54,266 nt of DNA from an uncultured Prevotella sp. (GTDB lineage: Bacteria; Bacteroidota; Bacteroidia; Bacteroidales; Bacteroidaceae), in contig ONYL01000016.1 of the NCBI GenBank assembly GCA_900322035.1, positions 1 to 54,266 on the forward strand. The letters are read 5' to 3'. This document shows positions 31,106-40,335 of the stretch, one piece after another. The notes under the pieces were generated by a model. That model was given only the letters and a program-made list of their open reading frames with translations. It made no database searches and was not told the origin of the DNA. Every line of letters begins with the position of its first letter. The first letter of the stretch is position 1. A program made the position numbers and the translations under genes.

Positions 31106-32785
31106 TTATTTGATGTTGGCAAATTCCAAGTCGTCGGCAGCGAGCTGCTGAAGAGAGGGGTCGAGCTTGAAGGCCTCTTGCAGATAGCTCTTTGTGGCGA
31201 AGCTGTTGCCCTGGCGGGCGCAGACGATGGCATGAAGATAGTTGGTCATGCCGTCGGGATTCTTCACCTTATTGAGCGCAGCTTTGGCACCGGAGAGGTC
31301 GTTGACGAGGATGTTGGCCAGGGCGGCAGTGTTGGTGTCCTGCTCGCGGAGGGTCTGCATGGCTCCGGAATAGTTGCCCTTGGCAATGTAGAGTGTGCCC
31401 ATAGCCTGTCCAAATCCTTTGCAGTTGGCAGCCTTTCCGATCAGGTTCTCAGCTTCAGCGAGATTGCCGTTCTTGAGGGCGATGAGGCCTTCATTGGCAT
31501 AGATCTCGCCACCGTTGCGGTCGATAGCGGCAGCCTTGTTGAGATAGGTCTGTGCCTGATCATAGTTGCCTTTACTCATCTCCAGGGCGGCGAGGTTGTT
31601 GTAGGCGCGGTAGTCGCGGTCGTAGTATTCGCTCGTCTTCTTATAGATCTCTTCCTTCTTGGCAGGATCTTTTTCGAGCGAGGCTGCATAGAGCAGTTCG
31701 TCGGCGCTGAGCTTCATGGGGTCGCTGGCGAGCAGGGCCTTGATCTCGTCGTCGGAACGTCCCACGGTCTCATAGTTGATGGTGAGGCGGCTGCGGCGCA
31801 ATTCGGGCAGAATGCCGTCGGCGAGCTCGCGGAAGGCTTCGCTCATGTTGCGGATCTGCTCCTCGCGCTCCTGGGGATCCTTATACATCGACAGCACGCG
31901 CAGGATGACATCCTTGTCCTGGATGTTGCTGGCCTTGACGAGTTCTTGGAATCCTTCCCAGTCCTGTGCCGTGTAGTTGGCATCGATGTCGGCATTCTTG
32001 ATCTTGGCATTTTTGAGCTGCTGCTTCACGTAGACCTCTGAATTGTCCTGACGCTTGGTGGCAAGCTTGTCGTTGAAGGCAAATCCACCCTCGGGTGAGG
32101 CGTAAGCGTTCACTTCCACGTTTTTCAGGTTGAGGCCCTTCTGATCGGCATTGATACGCTTGAGGAGTTTTACGAATTCCTTCACGCTGTTGTTTTTCAG
32201 CTCACTCTTGCGCAAGTTGGCCTGGTTGATGAGGAATTTCACCTTTGCCTCATACTTGTTGGCTTTCACACGCTCGAAGGAGTCGGGAGCGATGACACCT
32301 CCGTCGCTGACGAGTGTGCGGCGGTAGAGCTCAGATGTGGCGATGACACCATAACCGATTTTCACGTCGGGTATGACGACGCTCTTCTTGCCCACTTGTG
32401 CACGGAAGGTGGCGTAGAGGTCACTCTTTCTCATGTCGGGTGTATAGTCGAAATTCGACTTCATGGTGTAGCGGCCGCCTAAGCGGTAGTTGATGGTCTG
32501 GCCATTGCCCAAGACCTTCTCGCCCTGGAACACGGCCGGCTCACCGTCGGCCACCTGTCCGTTGGCATAGCGCAACTGGGGAATGATGGTGATGGTGGCT
32601 TTTGGGGTGAAATATTTTTCGGGGAACGAACCGTCTATAGTTGCTGTCACTTTACCGCCTTGTGTTTGCAGGGGAGTGGGGGTCACCTGAAAATTGTCAG
32701 ACGACAATGCACCCAACTTGGATGAGCATGATGACAAAGCGATAAGGGAACAAACAGAAATAGATAGTATGAGGCTTTTATGCAT
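31106..32785 (-). CDS. TPR-repeat lipoprotein
   Basis: This 559-residue protein starts with a lipoprotein signal (SLIALSSC). The N-terminal 220 residues are beta-rich, and residues 190-330 include an OmpA-like-looking stretch (NVEVNAYASPEGG...), as in Bacteroidetes proteins that combine a beta-sandwich, an OmpA-like fold and TPRs. Residues 370-550 carry about five tetratricopeptide repeats (YRAYNNLAALEMSKGNYDQ is one). No catalytic site is visible. It is likely anchored to the outer membrane facing the periplasm, as a scaffold or secretion/gliding-type partner. The start is set at 32785 because an in-frame upstream part would be the tRNA-Leu region. Confidence 0.88.
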   Translation of the reverse strand: MHKSLILSISVCSLIALSSCSSKLGALSSDNFQVTPTPLQTQGGKVTATIDGSFPEKYFTPKATITIIPQLRYANGQVADGEPAVFQGEKVLGNGQTINYRLGGRYTMKSNFDYTPDMRKSDLYATFRAQVGKKSVVIPDVKIGYGVIATSELYRRTLVSDGGVIAPDSFERVKANKYEAKVKFLINQANLRKSELKNNSVKEFVKLLKRINADQKGLNLKNVEVNAYASPEGGFAFNDKLATKRQDNSEVYVKQQLKNAKIKNADIDANYTAQDWEGFQELVKASNIQDKDVILRVLSMYKDPQEREEQIRNMSEAFRELADGILPELRRSRLTINYETVGRSDDEIKALLASDPMKLSADELLYAASLEKDPAKKEEIYKKTSEYYDRDYRAYNNLAALEMSKGNYDQAQTYLNKAAAIDRNGGEIYANEGLIALKNGNLAEAENLIGKAANCKGFGQAMGTLYIAKGNYSGAMQTLREQDTNTAALANILVNDLSGAKAALNKVKNPDGMTNYLHAIVCARQGNSFATKSYLQEAFKLDPSLQQLAADDLEFANIK

Positions 32786-32808
32786 AACGGTAAGAATTTT
32801 GATAAAAG

Positions 32809-32894
32809 TGCCGCGAACGGGACTCGAACCCGTACAGCCATTTCTGGCCAAGGGATTTTAAGTCCCTCGTGTCTACCAATTCCACCATTGCGGC
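32809..32894 (-). tRNA. tRNA-Leu (UAA)
   Basis: 86-nt class II tRNA on the minus strand with acceptor GCCGCAA / TCGCGGC (one A-C mismatch) and discriminator A, a long variable arm, and anticodon loop containing TAA. GGTTCGAGTCC is the T arm. It lies 24 nt upstream of the TPR lipoprotein start. Confidence 0.93.
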
Positions 32895-32999
32895 TTTTTG
32901 ACCAGCTTTCTCTCTGCATGACAAAGGTCATGCAAAAGACTGTCGGGAGACATCATGATGAGGAGAGAGAAACCGTCACAGTCTGTTTTTTCAAAGAAG

Positions 33000-33072
33000 A
33001 GCGGCAAACGGGACTCGGACCCGCGACCTCGACCTTGGCAAGGTCGCGCTCTACCAACTGAGCTATTGCCGC
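33000..33072 (-). tRNA. tRNA-Gly (GCC)
   Basis: 73-nt cloverleaf on the minus strand with acceptor GCGGCAA / TTGCCGC, D arm AGCTCAGTTGGTAGAGC, anticodon loop TTGCCAA (GCC) and T arm GGGTCCGAGTCCC. It lies 105 nt upstream of tRNA-Leu on the same strand and probably shares its promoter. Confidence 0.95.
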
Positions 33073-33087
33073 ATGAAATTAGTGGTG

Positions 33088-33095
33088 CAAAGATA
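33088..33095 (-). promoter_or_regulatory. -7 element of the tRNA-Gly/tRNA-Leu unit
   Basis: Minus-strand TATCTTTG, 15 nt upstream of tRNA-Gly. It probably drives both tRNAs and perhaps the lipoprotein gene behind them. Confidence 0.7.
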
Positions 33096-33197
33096 AGAGT
33101 ATTATTTTGAACTGCCAAATCTTTTGCATTTTTTTTGATGGTAAACACCTTATTCATTCTTTTTTGTAGGTTGATTGATGGGACAAAATGTGGTTAC

Positions 33198-33296
33198 TGG
33201 TGCCGGCCGGCATTTGCCTCCCCGCCGGCCCCCAGATGCCTCCCCGCCGGTTTCCATATGCCGCCCGGTTGGCCCCCATATGCCGCCTGGCATTAG
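33198..33296. repeat. GC-rich palindromic intergenic repeat, copy C
   Basis: Four related CATATG or CAGATG/CATTTG-centred units with CCGCCGG and GCCCCC flanks, beginning with TGCCGGCCGGCAT as in copy B. It lies in the gap between the tRNA promoter and the GH20 operon. Confidence 0.65.
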
Positions 33297-33482
33297 GAGA
33301 CTGTCGGTTTTCTATTCTTTTGTTTGTTCTTCTCACAAATTATGATTAATTTTACATGCCGAAAAACCTTTCCCGATCTCTTCTCCCCGGTTATGGTCGG
33401 CTGGGCAAACCGCCTTGTCGCCTCTCCTGCCCTGCCGGAGGTGTGTCGGCTCGCCTTTTCTCGAAACAAACCAGAAATAAAG
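33297..33482 (+). other. Gap before the GH20-GH20-GH92 operon
   Basis: The DNA here contains an in-frame open extension of the GH20 gene, but no signal-peptide-like sequence. A promoter for the operon should lie here; I cannot place it with confidence. Confidence 0.35.
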
Positions 33483-35891
33483 ATGATAAAGACAAAACAA
33501 CTATTGATGACCCTCTTGCTGGCCTTGTCTGCCGGACAGGCTGCCGCCCAGCCCTCACCGTCCGACTCCACGCTGAGTCATCTGAAGCGGTCCAAACTTT
33601 CCTCGATGCTGAAAGATATGGTATCGAAGGTTGATTTCGATACGTCGGGCCGCGTCCGTTACGATGTGATTCCGCGCCCGCTCATGATTAGCAACACCCA
33701 TCGTCAGGCTTTCGTCATGAGTGATTCCACACTCATCGGCGTATCGGCCGACAGCCCTGCCCTGCTCCGCGATGCCCGGATGCTGGCCTCCTACATGTTG
33801 CAGGAGAAGGGCGTGCGGCTGACTGTGGTTCCTCATCCCGTCGACAAGGGCATTAACCTCGTCGCGGCCACCGGCGGCTCACAGCCTGCCGAAGGCTATC
33901 GGCTGGAAGTGAATCCCGACAGCATCACGATCAGCGGTACGCCAGCCGGCATCTTCTATGGCATTCAGACTTTGCGCAAGGCTCTTCCGGCCGGCAAGTC
34001 GCGCCCCGTGGAATTGGCCACCGTCGTCGTGGAGGATGCACCCCGCTTTGGCTACCGCGGCGCACTGCTCGACGTGGCGCGCCATTTCTACACCGTCGAC
34101 GAGGTGAAACAGTTTATCGACCTCATGGCTCTCCACAATCTCAACCGCTTCCATTGGCATCTGACCGACGACCAGGGTTGGCGGATCGAGATCAAGTCGC
34201 GGCCCGAACTCACCCGTGTTGGTGCCTGGCGCAGTGAGACGGTGGGCGACGGCGTGAGACATGGCGGATACTACACACAGGACGAGATTCGCGACATTGT
34301 GAACTACGCTGCCGACCGCTACATCACGATCGTCCCTGAGATCGATATGCCCGGCCACATGCAGGCAGCACTGGCTTCTTATCCCTCCCTTGGCTGTACA
34401 GGTGGTCCCTATCAGGTGTGGACGCAGTGGGGAGTGAGCGACGATGTGCTCTGTGCTGGCAATGACTCCACGCTGAAGTTCATCGACGACGTCTTGGGCG
34501 AAGTTGTCAGGCTGTTTCCCTCCGAATATATCCACATCGGTGGCGACGAATGCCCGAAGACGCGTTGGGAGCATTGTCCCAAGTGCCAGGAGCGCATCAA
34601 GGCTCTCGGGCTCGTCGCCGACACCAAGTCTACGGCCGAGCAGAAGCTGCAGTCGTTCATCCTGGCTCATGCCGAGACCTTCCTCCGCCAGCATGGCCGC
34701 CACGTCATCGGATGGGATGAGATTCTCGAAGGCGGACTGACGCCCGATGCCAGCGTGATGTCGTGGCGTGGTACCGAAGGCGGCATCGAGGCGGCCCGGC
34801 AACACCACAAGGTGGTGATGACACCCGTCGGTCACCTCTATTTCAGTCAGAGCCAGTATGACTCACCCGAGGAAGACCCCTACCACACGCATGGCTATGT
34901 GCCCCTGGAGCGGGCCTACACGTTCAATCCTGTCCCCGCTGAGTTGGACGGTGCCGACAGCGTCTATGTCATGGGCGCACAGGGCTGTCTGTGGGGCGAG
35001 CACATCCGGAGTTTCAAGCAGGCGGAGTTTCAGTGGCTGCCACGCATGGCCGCGCTGAGCGAGGTGGCCTGGTGCCGCAACGACCTGAAAGACTACGACG
35101 ACTTCCTGCGGCGGCTGGGCAGGCTGACGACGCACTACGACTCGTTGGGTTATGCCTATTCGCCCGCTTTCGAAGCCATCCGCTTCTCGGCGCAGCCCGA
35201 TGTGAAGCACCGCCGGCTGCTCGTCAAGCTCTCTACCTATGATCATCAGACGATGCCCTACACTCTGAAGGGTGCCGACCTGACGAATGCTACCCTCTTC
35301 TCTCCCCACGCCTACAATGGCAGTAGCATCGTCGTGAAATCCACGTCGCAGCTGCGGGCCATCACTCATCGCTACAACGGTCACGACGTCATGTTCAAGG
35401 AGGACATCCGCTTCAACAAGGCCACGCTCCGCCCCATTGAGCTTCGCTATCAGCCGGAGCCGAAATACACCTTCGGCGGTGCGGAGACGCTCATCGACGG
35501 ACTTTCGGGCAAGGCCAACTTCAATTCCGGGCGGTGGCTGGGATTCCAAAGTCATGCGCTCGACGCCGTGATCGACCTGAAGAAGAAACAAACCGTCGGC
35601 AAGGCCGGTTTCAACAGTCTGGTGAAAAAAGGCGACTGGATCTTCGACGCGGCAAGGCTTGACGTGGAAATCTCGCTCGACGGCAAGCACTTCAGCCATG
35701 TGGCGACAGAGGATTATCCCCAGCTCACCGCCGGGTCACCCGACGGCATCTATCATCACAGCATCACCTTCACACCCCAGCAGGCGCGCTACGTGCGCAT
35801 TGTCGTCTCGCCATGTGCCAAGATTCCCGAGTGGCACCAGGGCAAAGGCCATCCTGCTTTCTTATTCGTCGACGAACTATGCATAGAGTGA
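33483..35891 (+). CDS. GH20 beta-N-acetylhexosaminidase with F5/8 type C-like end
   Basis: This 802-residue secreted enzyme releases terminal beta-linked GlcNAc or GalNAc. I chose the ATG at 33483 because it opens a signal peptide (MIKTKQLLMTLLLALSAGQAAAQ). Residues about 75-185 are the GH20b N-terminal domain. The TIM barrel follows, with FHWHLTDDQGWR and the substrate-assisted catalytic pair Asp-Glu in HIGGDECPKTRWEHC (about 351-365). The last 140 residues (GGAETLIDGLSGKANFNSGRW to KIPEWHQGKGHP) look like an F5/8 type C carbohydrate-binding domain. The stop overlaps the next GH20 by 13 nt. It likely acts on N-glycan antennae. Confidence 0.93.
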   Translation: MIKTKQLLMTLLLALSAGQAAAQPSPSDSTLSHLKRSKLSSMLKDMVSKVDFDTSGRVRYDVIPRPLMISNTHRQAFVMSDSTLIGVSADSPALLRDARMLASYMLQEKGVRLTVVPHPVDKGINLVAATGGSQPAEGYRLEVNPDSITISGTPAGIFYGIQTLRKALPAGKSRPVELATVVVEDAPRFGYRGALLDVARHFYTVDEVKQFIDLMALHNLNRFHWHLTDDQGWRIEIKSRPELTRVGAWRSETVGDGVRHGGYYTQDEIRDIVNYAADRYITIVPEIDMPGHMQAALASYPSLGCTGGPYQVWTQWGVSDDVLCAGNDSTLKFIDDVLGEVVRLFPSEYIHIGGDECPKTRWEHCPKCQERIKALGLVADTKSTAEQKLQSFILAHAETFLRQHGRHVIGWDEILEGGLTPDASVMSWRGTEGGIEAARQHHKVVMTPVGHLYFSQSQYDSPEEDPYHTHGYVPLERAYTFNPVPAELDGADSVYVMGAQGCLWGEHIRSFKQAEFQWLPRMAALSEVAWCRNDLKDYDDFLRRLGRLTTHYDSLGYAYSPAFEAIRFSAQPDVKHRRLLVKLSTYDHQTMPYTLKGADLTNATLFSPHAYNGSSIVVKSTSQLRAITHRYNGHDVMFKEDIRFNKATLRPIELRYQPEPKYTFGGAETLIDGLSGKANFNSGRWLGFQSHALDAVIDLKKKQTVGKAGFNSLVKKGDWIFDAARLDVEISLDGKHFSHVATEDYPQLTAGSPDGIYHHSITFTPQQARYVRIVVSPCAKIPEWHQGKGHPAFLFVDELCIE

Positions 35892-37891
35892 TTATCAGTC
35901 TGCTGCTACTCTTAGTCAGCATGGGCATTGGCGCGCAGTCGCTGCTGCCCGAGCCGCAGTCGGTGGTCTGGACGGGCGGACATTGTCAGGCAGGCCGTCT
36001 GGACGTGAAATTCCGTCATCTCCCATCGGCCGACCGTCGTCGGCTCTCCGCTTTTCTGCATGAGGCTTTCCCGCCATTGGGCATAGGAAATGCCGGGAGC
36101 GCGAGTCTGACGTTGAGCCTCGCCCCCAAGGCCATCGGCAAAGAGGGATACCGGCTCACGGTGACCCCGCAGGGCATAGCCCTCTCCGCCTCCACGGGCG
36201 CAGGACTCTTCTATGGACTTCAGACGCTGAGTCAGCTCCGTGATGCCGGAGGACGGGTGGCGTGCTGCGAGATTCAGGATGAGCCCCGCTATCCTTGGCG
36301 GGGATTGATGATCGACATCTCGCGCCATTTCTTCGACAAAGCCTCCATCGAGAAGCAAATCGATGCGATGGCCCATTACAAGCTAAATACCCTCCACTTG
36401 CACCTCACCGACGCCGCAGGCTGGAGGTTGCAGATCAAGCGCTATCCCGAACTTACACGCAAGGCAGCCTGGCGGTCGGCCCCCGATTGGAAATCTTGGT
36501 GGAACGGCAACCGGCAATACCGCCAGGAGGGCGACAGCGATGCCCATGGCGGGTATCTGACGCAGCGCGACGCGCGCGAGATCGTCGCTTATGCCCGGGA
36601 GCGCTACATCAATGTGGTGCCCGAGATAGAGATGCCCGCCCACTCAGAGGAAGTGTTGGCGGCCTATCCCCTGTTGGCTTGTGCCCAGGTGTCGTCGGGA
36701 GCTGCTGATTTCTGTCCCGGCAATGAGAAGACCTATGAGTTTTTGGAGAATGTGTTGACTGAGGTGATGGACATCTTTCCTTCAGCATATATCCATGTGG
36801 GAGGCGATGAGGCAGGCATGGCTGCCTGGCCCAAGTGTCCGCTCTGCCAGCAGCGCATGCGCGAGGAGGGAATGACCGACGTCAAGCAGCTGCAGGGGTA
36901 TCTCATCCGCCGCATCGGCCGGTTTCTGCAGCGCCACGGACGCAAGCTTGTAGGCTGGGACGAGATACTCTCCGACTCGGTCCCCACCAACGCCGTGACG
37001 ATGGTGTGGCGCGATGTCAGTGAGGCCCGGAAAGCCATGCAGCGGGGCATTCCCGTGGTGTTGTCGCCCGGTGCCTACTGTTATCTCGACGCCTATCAGG
37101 ATGCCCCCTCCACCCAGCCCGAGGCCATAGGCGGCTATCTGCCCTTGGAGCGCGTCTATAGTTACAATCCGCCCGACGACCCTTTGGTGATGGGCATCCA
37201 GGGCAACCTCTGGACCGAATATGTGCCCACGCTGCAACATTTGGAATATATGCTTTGGCCGCGTGCCATGGCCATTGCCGAACTGGGATGGACCAGGAAT
37301 CCTCACAAGGACTATGCCGGCTTCCGCAAGCGGGCACTGGCCCAGGACGCATACCTTCGGCAGAGGGGCTACCATGCCTTCGACCTGCTCACCGAGACAG
37401 GGCAGCGGCCGCAAAGTCTGAGGCCTGTAGCCAACGATGCCCGCGGCTGCAAGGTGAGCTACAATGATGCCCCCTACTCCCTCTCCTACCCCGCCGGCGG
37501 CGACTCCACGCTTACCGACGGATGGCGGGGCGGATGGCATTACAGCGACCGGCGCTGGCAGGGCTTCATCGGGAAAGGCTTCGACGCGACGGTGGATCTT
37601 GGCCGTGTGAGGACGGTCGACAGCGTGAGCATGACGTTCATGCAGCAGACAGGTCCCGAGGTGTTCCTCCCCGCTGCCGTGGAACTCTTGCTCAGCAGCG
37701 ACGGCACGAATTTTGAGACGGCGGGCATCCGAGAGCCCGATTCGGCCGACCGCGACAAGAGCAATTGCTATGCAGATTTCGTGTGGTCGCCCCGCCGGCC
37801 TGCCCGCTATGTGAGGGTAAAGGCCCGTCACGGACAACGTGGCGGCTGGCTCTTTACTGACGAGATTGTGGTGAACTGCCGCCATGAATAG
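35879..37891 (+). CDS. Second GH20 beta-N-acetylhexosaminidase
   Basis: This 670-residue enzyme starts at 35879 with a signal peptide (MHRVIISLLLLLVSMGIGAQ). It shares the GH20b and GH20 domains with its neighbour but is clearly diverged: LHLHLTDAAGWRLQIKRYPE is the barrel start, and HVGGDEAGMAAWPKC (about 306-320) holds the Asp-Glu pair. The C-terminal 150 residues (DSTLTDGWRGGWHYSDRRWQGF...) form another F5/8-like module. Its start lies inside the upstream gene's last codons, which points to translational coupling. The two GH20s probably differ in linkage preference. Confidence 0.93.
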   Translation: MHRVIISLLLLLVSMGIGAQSLLPEPQSVVWTGGHCQAGRLDVKFRHLPSADRRRLSAFLHEAFPPLGIGNAGSASLTLSLAPKAIGKEGYRLTVTPQGIALSASTGAGLFYGLQTLSQLRDAGGRVACCEIQDEPRYPWRGLMIDISRHFFDKASIEKQIDAMAHYKLNTLHLHLTDAAGWRLQIKRYPELTRKAAWRSAPDWKSWWNGNRQYRQEGDSDAHGGYLTQRDAREIVAYARERYINVVPEIEMPAHSEEVLAAYPLLACAQVSSGAADFCPGNEKTYEFLENVLTEVMDIFPSAYIHVGGDEAGMAAWPKCPLCQQRMREEGMTDVKQLQGYLIRRIGRFLQRHGRKLVGWDEILSDSVPTNAVTMVWRDVSEARKAMQRGIPVVLSPGAYCYLDAYQDAPSTQPEAIGGYLPLERVYSYNPPDDPLVMGIQGNLWTEYVPTLQHLEYMLWPRAMAIAELGWTRNPHKDYAGFRKRALAQDAYLRQRGYHAFDLLTETGQRPQSLRPVANDARGCKVSYNDAPYSLSYPAGGDSTLTDGWRGGWHYSDRRWQGFIGKGFDATVDLGRVRTVDSVSMTFMQQTGPEVFLPAAVELLLSSDGTNFETAGIREPDSADRDKSNCYADFVWSPRRPARYVRVKARHGQRGGWLFTDEIVVNCRHE

Positions 37892-37923
37892 AAGGGGACG
37901 TAAACTTCAGCAACAAAATCAAA

Positions 37924-40197
37924 TTGTATTTTATGTATAAACCATTTATTTTATCATTGCTGCTGTGGAGCACAGCCGTTGCCGCCACAGCAGCACCTGC
38001 AGCCTCGCCTGCCACGACCGACGGGACCGTGAAGCAAGCCGTGGACTATGTCAATCCGTTTATCGGCACCACCAACTTCGGCACTTGCAACCCCGGTGCG
38101 ATCTGCCCGCGCGGCATGATGTCGGTGACACCATTCAACGTGATGGGCGACAGCAAGGCCAACGTGATCAATAAGGATTCTCTGTGGTGGTCCACCCCCT
38201 ACGAGATTCGCAATCGCTTTCTCACGGGGTTTGCCCATGTGAATCTCAGTGGTGTGGGCTGTCCCGAACTCGGCTCACTGCTGCTCATGCCTACGGCCGG
38301 TGCCTTGGATGTCGACTACAACCGCTATGGTTCGGTGATGGGGACAGAGAAGGCCACGCCGGGCTATTACTGCGTAGACTTGAAAAAATATGGTATCAAC
38401 TGCGAGTTTACCGCCACACCACGCACGTCGCGTGAGCGTTTCACCTATCCCGCAGGCGAGAGCCATCTGTTGCTCAATCTGGGCGAAGGCCTCACCAATG
38501 AGAGCGGGGCCACCGTGCGCTTTGTCAGCGACCATGAGCTGGAAGGCTCCAAACTGTTGGGAACCTTCTGCTACAATCCTCAAGCCGTGTTCCCCATCTA
38601 TTTCGTCGTGCGCGTCAACCGCAGCTCCGACCGTCATGGCTATTGGAAACAGATGCGTCCCATGGGGGCCGAGGCCCAGTGGGATTCAACAGCCGGCAAG
38701 CGCAAAATCTATACGGGCTATGGACGTGAGATCAGCGGAGACGACATTGGTGCCTGGCTCACCTTCAACACCCATGAGGGCGAGCAGGTGGAAGTCAGCG
38801 TAGGGGTTTCGTTTGTCAGCATTGCGAACGCCCGCGAGAATCTCGACCGCGAACAGCCCGCCGGCACCACCTTCGAACAATTGGCACAAAAGGCCAAGGC
38901 CGACTGGAACAGACAGCTCTCACGGATAGAGGTGGAGGGTGGCACCGAGGATCAGCGCACGGTGTTCTACACGGCGCTTTATCACACCCTGATCCATCCT
39001 AACATTCTCCAGGACTGCAACGGACAGTATCCGATGATGGAGTCGGACAGCATTGGCCGCACCAGCCGCAACCGCTATACCGTGTTCTCTCTTTGGGACA
39101 CCTACCGCAACCTGCACCAGCTCGTCACGCTGCTGTGGCCCGACGTGCAGACCGATATGCTGAATTCGATGCTCGCCATGTACCGCGAGCACGGATGGTT
39201 GCCCAAATGGGAGCTCTACAGCCGCGAGACCTATACGATGGAGGGCGATCCGGCCATACCCGTCATGGTGGATTCCTGGCTGAAGGGATTGCGCGGATTC
39301 GACGTGAATCTCGCCTATGAGGCCATGCGTAAGGGCGCCACCACACCGGGTAAGGACAATCCTCTGCGCCCCGACAACGACGACTATATGCGTCTGGGCT
39401 ACGTGCCCATGGAGAGTCAGTATGACAACAGTGTCTCCCACGCCCTGGAATATTATGTTGCCGACAACGCGCTGAGCATCATAGCCGATTCGTTGGGCCA
39501 CCGCGCCGACGCCCGGCTCTTCCGCAAGCGCTCGTTAGGCTACAAGCATTATTACCGCAAGGCGTTTGGTACGCTCTGCCCCATCACCAAGGAGGGCCGC
39601 TTCTATGAACCCTTCAATCCCAAGCAGGGCGAGAACTTCGAGCCGAGTCCTGGCTTCCACGAAGGCAACGCGTGGAACTACACCTTCTTTGTTCCCCACG
39701 ATGTGATGGGACTGGCAAAACTCATGGGCGGACAGAAACAGTTTGTACAACGCTTGCAGAAAGTCTTCGACGACGGTAACTTCGATCCCGCCAACGAACC
39801 TGATATCGCTTATCCTTACCTCTTCAGCCGTTTCAAGGGCGAGGAATGGCGCACGCAGAAGCTCACGCGCGAACTCATTGACAAGTATTTCACCAATACC
39901 CCCGGCGGCATTCCCGGCAACGACGACACGGGAACCATGTCGGCCTGGGCCGTGTTCACGATGATGGGCTTCTATCCCGATTGCCCGGGAGAACCCTATT
40001 ACACGTTTACTTCTCCCGTATTCGACGCTGTGACGCTTCATCTTCCCGGACATGATCTCCGCTTGCAGACAGCCGGAGAGGGTGTCTATGTGAACCGGAT
40101 CCTTGTCGACGGAAAGCCGCTGGACAGCTTCCGCGTCGGGCATCAGTTGCTGGTCGGAGCAAAGACACTGACCTTTGAGCGGTCGACAGTCCACTAA
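37924..40197 (+). CDS. GH92 alpha-1,2-mannosidase
   Basis: This 757-residue exo-alpha-mannosidase has a signal peptide (ILSLLLWSTAVAATAAPAA) and the GH92 N-terminal VDYVNPFIGTTNFGTCNPGA. The calcium-dependent (alpha/alpha)6 catalytic domain contains FSLWDTYRNLHQLVTLLWP and GNDDTGTMSAWAVFTMMGFYP (about residue 665), where the acidic residues and metal ligands of the family lie. ATG 37924 or the fourth-codon ATG at 37933 may be the start. GH92 enzymes of Bacteroidetes trim alpha-mannose from host high-mannose N-glycans or yeast mannan. It is 32 nt after the second GH20. Confidence 0.94.
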   Translation: MYFMYKPFILSLLLWSTAVAATAAPAASPATTDGTVKQAVDYVNPFIGTTNFGTCNPGAICPRGMMSVTPFNVMGDSKANVINKDSLWWSTPYEIRNRFLTGFAHVNLSGVGCPELGSLLLMPTAGALDVDYNRYGSVMGTEKATPGYYCVDLKKYGINCEFTATPRTSRERFTYPAGESHLLLNLGEGLTNESGATVRFVSDHELEGSKLLGTFCYNPQAVFPIYFVVRVNRSSDRHGYWKQMRPMGAEAQWDSTAGKRKIYTGYGREISGDDIGAWLTFNTHEGEQVEVSVGVSFVSIANARENLDREQPAGTTFEQLAQKAKADWNRQLSRIEVEGGTEDQRTVFYTALYHTLIHPNILQDCNGQYPMMESDSIGRTSRNRYTVFSLWDTYRNLHQLVTLLWPDVQTDMLNSMLAMYREHGWLPKWELYSRETYTMEGDPAIPVMVDSWLKGLRGFDVNLAYEAMRKGATTPGKDNPLRPDNDDYMRLGYVPMESQYDNSVSHALEYYVADNALSIIADSLGHRADARLFRKRSLGYKHYYRKAFGTLCPITKEGRFYEPFNPKQGENFEPSPGFHEGNAWNYTFFVPHDVMGLAKLMGGQKQFVQRLQKVFDDGNFDPANEPDIAYPYLFSRFKGEEWRTQKLTRELIDKYFTNTPGGIPGNDDTGTMSAWAVFTMMGFYPDCPGEPYYTFTSPVFDAVTLHLPGHDLRLQTAGEGVYVNRILVDGKPLDSFRVGHQLLVGAKTLTFERSTVH

Positions 40198-40335
40198 GGA
40201 GCCCTTCTCCCCACCCCCAGCCCTCGCGGCTGGGGGTATTTTCATGACCTTTGAACATAAATAGTTTCATAGGAAACAGAAACCTGTCCATGATTTTCCT
40301 TTACTTTTTTGGGGATGTCGCATCTTGGGCACAGC
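40198..40335. other. Gap after GH92 gene
   Basis: A GC-rich hairpin (CCCCCAGCC / GGCTGGGGG near 40213-40237) just after the stop, followed by a few Ts, probably terminates the GH92 operon. The rest holds nothing I recognise. Confidence 0.5.

Noticed and set aside
30848-32041. 397-codon open frame opposite the TPR lipoprotein
   Set aside because: It is a shadow of two well-supported genes on the minus strand.
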